From NCBI GenBank assembly GCA_026224875.1, contig JAMFRU010000082.1, positions 1 through 48,342 on the forward strand: a stretch of DNA of 48,342 bases, in the 5' to 3' direction. The position numbers were made by a program, and so were the translations under genes. Source of the stretch: Acidocella sp. Lineage in GTDB: Bacteria > Pseudomonadota > Alphaproteobacteria > Acetobacterales > Acetobacteraceae. Of the stretch, positions 43,140 through 48,342 are shown piece after piece. Within the stretch, counting starts at the first letter, position 1. Every line of letters begins with the position of its first letter. The notes under the pieces were generated by a model. It saw nothing but the letters and a program-made list of their open reading frames with translations, was not told the origin of the DNA and did not search any database.

Positions 43140-44621
43140 ATGTCATATCAGGCTCCGGATAAAAATCTGCTGCCGCGTTCGTCCGTCATCATCAACGGCG
43201 CGCTGTCGCAGGGCAGCGGCATCTCGCTGCCGCATATCTACCCCGCCACCGGCCAGGTCACGGGCGACATCCACCTCGGCTCGCCCGCCGATATCGATGC
43301 CGCCGTCGCCGCCGCGCGCAAAGCAGCACCAAGCTGGCGCGCTCTTCCGGGCGATAAGCGCCGCGACCTGATGTTCAAACTCGCCGCCCTCATCGAGCGT
43401 GACGCCGCCACGCTGACCCATCTCTGCGCCGTCGAGAATGGCAACGCGATTTCCGGCACAATGTATATGAGCTACGACGGCGCCCAGAAATTCCGTTATT
43501 TCGGCGGTTGGGCGGATAAGATTCAAGGCGCCGTCATAAGCACCTGGGGCGGGCCGGCGCATGATTATGTCGCGTATGAGCCTTATGGCGTGATCGGCGC
43601 CATCATCCCCTGGAACGGCCCGTTCTTCGCCACCACCATGGTCGTGGCCCCGGCGCTGGCGGCCGGCAATTGCCTCGTGGTGAAGGCGCCGGAACTGGCA
43701 CCTTATTCCGTGCTGCGCCTGGGCGAACTCTTCATCGAGGCCGGCTTTCCGCCAGGCGTGTTCAACGTCGTCGCCGGCGGGCCAGATATCGGCGCGGCGA
43801 TGGTCGCCCACCCCGGCATCGATAAAATCCAGTTCGTGGGCAGCGGCCCCACCGCCAAAAAAGTGCTGCGCACCGCCGCCGAAACTCTGAAACCCTGCGG
43901 GCTGGAGCTCGGCGGCAAATCCGCGGTCATCGTGTTCGCGGATGCGGATCTGCAATTTGCCGCCCAGCGTGGCCTCTCCGGTGCGATCTCCGCCAATGGC
44001 CAGGGCTGTGTGAACGGCACCCGTCTGCTGGTTGAGCGCCCGATCTACGATCAATACCTCGCCATGCTCGGCGGCATCGCCGGCCATATCAAAATCGGCG
44101 ACCCGCTGGACCAGTCCACAATCCTTGGCCCGGTCATCTCGGAATCCGCCCTCAACCGCATCCTTGGCATCATCGGCCAGGCCAAGCAGGAAGGCGGGCG
44201 GATTGTGACCGGCGGCGAGCGCCTGGGCGGTGACGCGGCGAATGGTTTCTATCTGCCCATTACCATCGTGGCGGACGTTGCCAATGACTCCAACATCGCC
44301 CAGCACGAGGTGTTCGGCCCCGTGCTCAGCGTCACCCCGTTCGATAGCGAGGAAGAAGCGATCGAGCTTGCCAACGGCACGGCCTACGGGCTCGGCGCCT
44401 ATGTGCACACGCAAAATCTCAGCCGCGCCCATCGTATGGCGTCGGCACTGGATTCCGGCATGATCCACGTGAACGGTTCCGGCGAGGGCATGACCCCCTG
44501 CGCGCCGTTTGGCGGGATGAAGCAGAGCGGCTACGGGCGGCTCGGCGGCGAAGCCGGACTGCACGAATTCCTGCGCATCAAAAACGTTTGGATGGGCCTC
44601 GCCAAGCCGCAAGGAGCTTAA
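43140..44621 (+). CDS. NAD(P)-dependent aldehyde dehydrogenase
   Basis: The 493-residue enzyme oxidises an aldehyde to its acid. The catalytic Cys is in ANGQGCVNGTRLLVE and the general-base Glu in CGLELGGKSAVIVF. IIPWNGPFFATTMVVAPALA and FVGSGPTAKKVL bind the nucleotide. It is the first gene of a five-gene operon with a carboxymuconolactone decarboxylase-like protein, two short-chain dehydrogenases and a beta-hydroxyacid dehydrogenase. The substrate is unknown. AGGGGA lies about six bases before the ATG. Confidence 0.93.
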   Translation: MSYQAPDKNLLPRSSVIINGALSQGSGISLPHIYPATGQVTGDIHLGSPADIDAAVAAARKAAPSWRALPGDKRRDLMFKLAALIERDAATLTHLCAVENGNAISGTMYMSYDGAQKFRYFGGWADKIQGAVISTWGGPAHDYVAYEPYGVIGAIIPWNGPFFATTMVVAPALAAGNCLVVKAPELAPYSVLRLGELFIEAGFPPGVFNVVAGGPDIGAAMVAHPGIDKIQFVGSGPTAKKVLRTAAETLKPCGLELGGKSAVIVFADADLQFAAQRGLSGAISANGQGCVNGTRLLVERPIYDQYLAMLGGIAGHIKIGDPLDQSTILGPVISESALNRILGIIGQAKQEGGRIVTGGERLGGDAANGFYLPITIVADVANDSNIAQHEVFGPVLSVTPFDSEEEAIELANGTAYGLGAYVHTQNLSRAHRMASALDSGMIHVNGSGEGMTPCAPFGGMKQSGYGRLGGEAGLHEFLRIKNVWMGLAKPQGA

Positions 44622-44623
44622 AA

Positions 44624-45406
44624 ATGGACATGCTCGATCCCGCTCTGCGCACCGCCACCGGCATTGCCACCCGCGCCGATCTCAACGGCGCTGCCACCCC
44701 CGAACCCGCCACCGTGCTCGAAGCCTCCTGGCGCGATTTCATCTATGCCGAAGTCTGGACCCGCCCCGCGCTCGACCTGCGCGCGCGCTTCCTTATCTCC
44801 ATGGCAGGTGCCGCCGCTGCCGGCGATACCGCTGCCACGGAACGTTACGCCCACGGCGCGCTGCACAAAGGCGAACTCACGCTGGCCGAACTGCGCGAAG
44901 CCGCTTTGCACACCGCCGTGTACGCCGGCTGGTCCTGCGGCCAGGTGCTGGATACCGCCATCACCAACGCCGCCAACGCCCTTGGCCTGCCCGGCGAAAA
45001 ATTCCCCGCCATACGTGCGGAACCATGGGACCCGGCGGTGCGCCACACCGAAGGCCAGGCAAATTTCCACACCGTGATGTGCTTCGGCGGGCCGCCGCCC
45101 AAAACCGCGTATTTCGAAGCCGGCATTGTCAACTTCGTGTTCGGTGAGATGTGGATGCGCCCCGGGCTCGACCAGCGCTCCCGTCGCTGGCTAACTTTGG
45201 TCGGCGTGTGCAACTCTTCCTGCGCCATCCCCATCGGCTCGCACATTTGGGCGGCGATGGCGAGCGGCAACGCCACGGCCGAGGAGATGTACGAATTCGT
45301 GCTGCAATACGCCATCCATGCCGGCTGGCCGCGTGCCTCCGTCGCGCAATCTGCTGTGATGAAACAGACTGAAGTCGTGGCCAATGGCCTACCTTTCGAG
45401 CCTTAA
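44624..45406 (+). CDS. Tandem carboxymuconolactone decarboxylase-like protein
   Basis: The 260-residue protein holds two CMD-type alpha-helical domains, each about 90 residues (LDLRARFLISMAGAAAAGDT and ALHTAVYAGWSCGQVLD; then LDQRSRRWLTLVGVCNSSCA and LQYAIHAGWPRASVAQS). CMD proteins decarboxylate gamma-carboxymuconolactone or act as AhpD-like peroxidases. The CxxC of AhpD is absent (there is CNSSC in domain two), so decarboxylation or hydrolysis of a ring-derived acid is more likely. It begins three bases after the aldehyde dehydrogenase stop codon. Confidence 0.85.
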   Translation: MDMLDPALRTATGIATRADLNGAATPEPATVLEASWRDFIYAEVWTRPALDLRARFLISMAGAAAAGDTAATERYAHGALHKGELTLAELREAALHTAVYAGWSCGQVLDTAITNAANALGLPGEKFPAIRAEPWDPAVRHTEGQANFHTVMCFGGPPPKTAYFEAGIVNFVFGEMWMRPGLDQRSRRWLTLVGVCNSSCAIPIGSHIWAAMASGNATAEEMYEFVLQYAIHAGWPRASVAQSAVMKQTEVVANGLPFEP

Positions 45407-45419
45407 ACGGAGACGTAAC

Positions 45420-46178
45420 ATGCAAGCTTCAGATATGACCGGCAAGTTCGCCCTTGTCACAGGTGCGGCCTCGGGCCTCGGGCGCGGCACCGCACTGGCG
45501 CTGGCCCGCGCCGGTGCGACAGTTTGTATTGTCGATGTAAATCCCAAGGGACTTGAGGAAACCGCCGCCGCCGCGCGCGCCCTGGGCCGCGAGGTACTGG
45601 TCCACGCCGCCGACCTCTCCGTGGCCGAAAACTGCGCCGCCGCGGTGGAAGCCGCGGTCGCCGCCTTCGGTCATCTCGACGCTTTATGCAACGTCGCCGG
45701 CCTCATCATGTTCACCAACACGCCCGAGATGAGAATCGCCGATTGGAACAAGACCATCGCGGTCAACCTCAGCGCGCCCTTCCACCTCTGCCAGGCTGCC
45801 ATTCCGCATCTGCTCGCGCGCGAGGGTGCGATTGTCAACGTCTCCTCCACCGCCGCTTACATCGGCGAGGCCTATGCCGCCGCCTATTGCGCCAGCAAGG
45901 CGGGGCTGCTGCAGCTCACAAAGGCCATGGCGATGGAATACATGAAAAAACCCATCCGCATTAACGCGGTTGCCCCCGGCGGCATGATGACCAACATCGG
46001 CAACAACCTCAAAATGCCCGAGGGCGTGGATTACGAGCTGATCAAGCGTTTCTCCGGCATGCGCGGCCTGGTCGAGGTGGACGACGTTGCCGAAATGATC
46101 GCCTATCTCGCCTCCGACGCCGGGCGCGGTTTCCACGGCAGCTGCATCACCATGGACCGCGGCATCACCGCCGGCTGA
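45420..46178 (+). CDS. Short-chain dehydrogenase/reductase
   Basis: The 252-residue SDR has the NAD(P) motif VTGAASGLGRGTALAL, NVAG, and the catalytic Tyr-Lys pair in YCASKAGLLQL with Ser in VNVSSTAAYIG. An Asp after the second strand (IVDVNPKG) suggests NAD. The start at 45420 gives the usual N-terminus; a start at 45384 would lie in the previous gene. It is the third gene of the operon and overlaps the next frame. Confidence 0.9.
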   Translation: MQASDMTGKFALVTGAASGLGRGTALALARAGATVCIVDVNPKGLEETAAAARALGREVLVHAADLSVAENCAAAVEAAVAAFGHLDALCNVAGLIMFTNTPEMRIADWNKTIAVNLSAPFHLCQAAIPHLLAREGAIVNVSSTAAYIGEAYAAAYCASKAGLLQLTKAMAMEYMKKPIRINAVAPGGMMTNIGNNLKMPEGVDYELIKRFSGMRGLVEVDDVAEMIAYLASDAGRGFHGSCITMDRGITAG

Positions 46179-46189
46179 TGGGAGCGAAA

Positions 46190-47011
46190 ATGAGTAAAAT
46201 CACGGTCGGCTTCATCGGTCTCGGCAGCCAGGGCGGCCCTATGGCCCAGCGCATCATCGATGCAGGTTTCCCCACCTGGCTCTGGGCCCGCCGTCCGGAA
46301 TCGCTCGCCACTTACGCCAACACGCCCGCCAAAACCGCAGCCACACTCGGGGAACTTGGGAAAACCTGCGGCCACATCGGCATCTGCGTCGTCGATGACG
46401 CCGGTGTCATCGCCACCTGCGACGCTTTGCTGCCCGTCATGCGCCCCGGCAGCATCGTCGTCATCCACTCGACCATCCTGCCCGAAACCTGCATCGAGCT
46501 GGCGGCACGTTTCGCCGAACGCGGCATCGCCCTCATCGACGCCCCGGTAAGCGGCGGCGGCCAGGGTGCCACCGATGGCACGCTCACCATAATGGTCGGC
46601 GGCGAGGCCGCAGCCGTTGCCGCCGCCCGCCCGGTGTTTGAATCCTTCGCCGGGCTCATCCTGCATCTCGGCCCCATCGGCGCCGGGCAAAACGCCAAGC
46701 TCGTCAACAACACCCTCATGGCCGCCAACATGGCGCTGGCCGACGCCGCACTCGCCACCGGTGCTGCTTTAGCGATCGACCGCACCGCCCTCATCGATCT
46801 GATCAAAGTCAGCAGCGCCCGCAGTTTCGCGTTTGACGTGCGCGCCCGCCTGCCCGATGCCGCGATGTTCAGCCACGGCGCCATGCTGTTGAGTAAAGAC
46901 CTCGCCCTGCTCGGCGCCGTGCTCGGCACAGATCCCTCCTTCGCCCCCTTACGCGATGCCGCCCAACCCTTCCTCGACCGCATCACCAAACCAAAAGGTG
47001 CCACCTTATGA
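46190..47011 (+). CDS. 3-hydroxyisobutyrate dehydrogenase-family oxidoreductase
   Basis: The 273-residue beta-hydroxyacid dehydrogenase has the N-terminal dinucleotide motif VGFIGLGSQGGPMAQRI. The substrate motif is DAPVSGGGQGATDGTLTIMV, and the catalytic Lys is in GAGQNAKLVNNTLMAANMAL. Cofactor choice cannot be told. The ATG at 46190 has GGGAG upstream; an ATG at 46178 inside that site is less likely. It overlaps the last gene of the operon by four bases. Confidence 0.9.
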   Translation: MSKITVGFIGLGSQGGPMAQRIIDAGFPTWLWARRPESLATYANTPAKTAATLGELGKTCGHIGICVVDDAGVIATCDALLPVMRPGSIVVIHSTILPETCIELAARFAERGIALIDAPVSGGGQGATDGTLTIMVGGEAAAVAAARPVFESFAGLILHLGPIGAGQNAKLVNNTLMAANMALADAALATGAALAIDRTALIDLIKVSSARSFAFDVRARLPDAAMFSHGAMLLSKDLALLGAVLGTDPSFAPLRDAAQPFLDRITKPKGATL

Positions 47012-47793
47012 GTTTCTCAATCGACCAGTTCCGTCTTGACGGAAAAATCGCCATCGTTACCGGCGCCGGCGGCCGCGGCAACAGCATCGGCCGCGCCTAT
47101 GCGCTGGGTCTCGCCAACGCCGGTGCATCCGTTGCCGTCACCGACATCAACGGTGAAGGCGCGCAACGCGTGGCGGACGAAATCACCGCCGCCGGTGGCA
47201 GAGCCATCGCGGTTGTGGTGGATATTACAAGCGAGGCTTCGGTCGCCGCCATGGTCAAAACCGTGGAGCAAAAATTCGGCGGGGTGGACATCCTTGTAAA
47301 CAACGCGGCGTTAATGGCGGAGCTCGGCTACAACCCGGCGAGCAAAATTCCGATCGACGAATGGAACCGCATCCTCAACGTCAACCTCACCGGCGCGCTC
47401 ATCTGCGCCCAAGCCGTGGTGCCGCTGATGCAGGCACGCGGCGGCGGCCGCATCATCAACCAGACTTCTGGGGGCGCCTTCCCCGCCATCTCCGTTTATG
47501 GCATTGGCAAGCTGGCACTCGTCGGCCTCACCACCGCCCTGGCGCGTGAACTGGGCCGTGAAAACATCGCGGTCAACGCCATCGCACCTGGCAATGTCAC
47601 CAGCGATGCCGGCAAATCCCTCACCCCCGATGATTCACCCTTCATCAAATTCCTGGAAATGAACGTCGCCATGCGCGTGCGCGGCGCCCCGGACGAGTTG
47701 GTCGGCACACTGCTGCTGCTCTGCTCGCAAGCCGGCGCCTGGATCACCGGACAAGTAATCCACGTAGACGGCGGCTGGGTCCTAAGGCCGTAA
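47008..47793 (+). CDS. Short-chain dehydrogenase/reductase
   Basis: The 261-residue SDR has VTGAGGRGNSIGRAYALGLA, LVNNAAL, INQTSGGAFPAISVYGIGKL with the Tyr-Lys pair, and a C-terminal GQVIHVDGGWV. The Ser before the Tyr is present (TSGG). It closes the five-gene operon; its stop codon lies in the left end of an inverted-repeat element. With the other four enzymes it suggests stepwise oxidation of an alcohol or ring-derived compound (inference). Confidence 0.9.
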   Translation: MSFSIDQFRLDGKIAIVTGAGGRGNSIGRAYALGLANAGASVAVTDINGEGAQRVADEITAAGGRAIAVVVDITSEASVAAMVKTVEQKFGGVDILVNNAALMAELGYNPASKIPIDEWNRILNVNLTGALICAQAVVPLMQARGGGRIINQTSGGAFPAISVYGIGKLALVGLTTALARELGRENIAVNAIAPGNVTSDAGKSLTPDDSPFIKFLEMNVAMRVRGAPDELVGTLLLLCSQAGAWITGQVIHVDGGWVLRP

Positions 47794-47930
47794 ATTCGTT
47801 CTGGCGGCCGATTACGGGCGTCTGGCTGCGCAAGCCTGCTCCCGCGAAAGCGGGGGGTGCTCGCGTACAAGCGTACGCTGCGCGCCAGTTCTCGCCAGAC
47901 ACCCGTACTCGACTCGCCATAACGAATTTA
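47791..47930. repeat. 140-bp imperfect inverted-repeat element
   Basis: The ends are perfect 10-bp inverted repeats, TAAATTCGTT (47791-47800) and AACGAATTTA (47921-47930). Inside, TGGCG and ACGGG(C/T)GTCTGGC recur as matching arms. In the middle is the palindromic core CCCGCGAAAGCGGG (47841-47854) shared with the element at 33.7 kb. The left end supplies the SDR stop codon. It may be a small non-coding mobile element or a long terminator hairpin. Confidence 0.65.
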
Positions 47931-47942
47931 CTCCGTGCCTCT

Positions 47943-48158
47943 TTACATCCGGGGTTGGCGGAGAAATGACTCTTTGATCCTGGCCATTCTGACCTCTATC
48001 CCGGCCAAAAATTCGGGATGCGTCGCGAATAGGGCTCGTCCTGCGCCCACGGTGGCAACATCCGTGCGTTCAACATCGGCAATGGTTACGGCCATACCAA
48101 GCCCCATGCCACTCGCCCCGCCCGTAATAAAAGCATGGCAACCGCCTAATATCTGCAT
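47943..48158 (-). pseudogene. Short-chain dehydrogenase remnant with an internal gap
   Basis: GGGAGGA six bases upstream marks the start MQILGGCHAFITGGASGMGL. This is a clear SDR N-terminus with its dinucleotide motif. After GMAVTIAD the sequence passes straight to VERTDVATVGAGRALFATHP and a short helical C-terminus. The catalytic Tyr-Lys and the middle of the fold are absent. The simplest reading is an in-frame internal deletion leaving about 71 codons. Confidence 0.5.
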
Positions 48159-48342
48159 TTTTGTCCTCCCGAATCCATTGTTTTTATAAAAACCCGTAGC
48201 AACCATTAGATTGAGGCCTTGCTTTAAGGGGTCATTTTTTGCCATGGCCTTCCTCTTTCGACGACTGTATTTGCGAAGATGAGGAGTTTTCGTGCGCATG
48301 CGGTGAGGGCGCATTTGTGGCTTTTTCCACGTGCGGTTAACC
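48159..48342. other. Right-edge stretch
   Basis: The minus-strand frame of the SDR remnant stays open upstream. A second possible start at 48245 (MAKNDPLKQGLNLMVATGF) has GAGGAAGG before it. That part matches no family I recognise and may be a separate short or broken gene. Nothing else is visible. Confidence 0.3.

Noticed and set aside
43143-44612. A 489-codon open frame antisense to the aldehyde dehydrogenase gene
   Set aside because: It is rich in His/Gly/Asp/Arg with no family motif and mirrors the codon bias of the real gene.

Overview
The window reads as chromosomal DNA of a GC-rich alphaproteobacterium, most likely of the Acetobacteraceae/Rhodospirillales type (inference). The reasons are a split F0 operon with both b and b' subunits, a CcrM-type GANTC methyltransferase, a short HprK-RapZ-EIIA-HPr-EI regulatory PTS without a sugar permease, and Hint-domain surface-type proteins. 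Most genes are tightly packed, with 4-14 nt overlaps inside operons.

Layout. 0.1-2.7 kb (minus): F0 genes atpI-atpB-atpE-atpG(b')-atpF. 2.9-4.5 kb: ccrM and a small membrane protein. 4.6-4.8 kb: a 57-residue Flp-type pilin on the minus strand, too short for usual ORF cut-offs. 4.9-6.0 kb: a ferredoxin-reductase. 6.2-10.1 kb: the regulatory PTS. 10.1-12.4 kb: a four-lipoprotein operon (CsgG-like, PEGA-like, DUF4810, DUF799). 12.4-16.0 kb: acyltransferase, HI0933-type flavoprotein, glutaryl-CoA dehydrogenase. 16.1-20.1 kb: a permease-ferredoxin-M24 hydrolase operon, divergent from a MocR regulator. 20.5-24.3 kb: sulfate ABC importer. 24.6-28.0 kb: a Hint protein and a class A PBP. 28.1-30.2 kb: tRNA-Leu, then two gene wrecks and AT-rich DNA, which look like the scar of an old insertion or rearrangement. 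30.2-33.2 kb: a TadG/TadE/TadE-like trio. 33.2-40.2 kb: a cytochrome c, cysK, a second Hint protein, and sulfite reduction plus cysE. 40.2-42.9 kb: two probable Tat-exported carbohydrate enzymes and an HmoA-like monooxygenase. 43.1-47.8 kb: a five-gene oxidative catabolic operon. The right end holds a 140-bp inverted-repeat element and an SDR remnant.

Functional links. Sulfur assimilation is spread over three places: import (sbp-cysTWA), reduction (a DUF2849-sulfite reductase fusion plus DUF934) and cysteine synthesis (cysE, cysK). Pilus-type secretion is represented by one orphan pilin and, 25 kb away, three minor-pilin-like genes, with no Tad ATPase or secretin in the window. The most notable items are the paired Hint proteins, the DUF2849-CysI fusion, the RapZ with a changed P-loop and a compositionally different C-terminal part, a duplicated terminator-like repeat at convergent gene ends, and the tRNA-adjacent scar in which an Old Yellow Enzyme gene carries one in-frame TGA where Trp is expected.

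All calls were made by reading motifs and gene order by eye. No database search was run.
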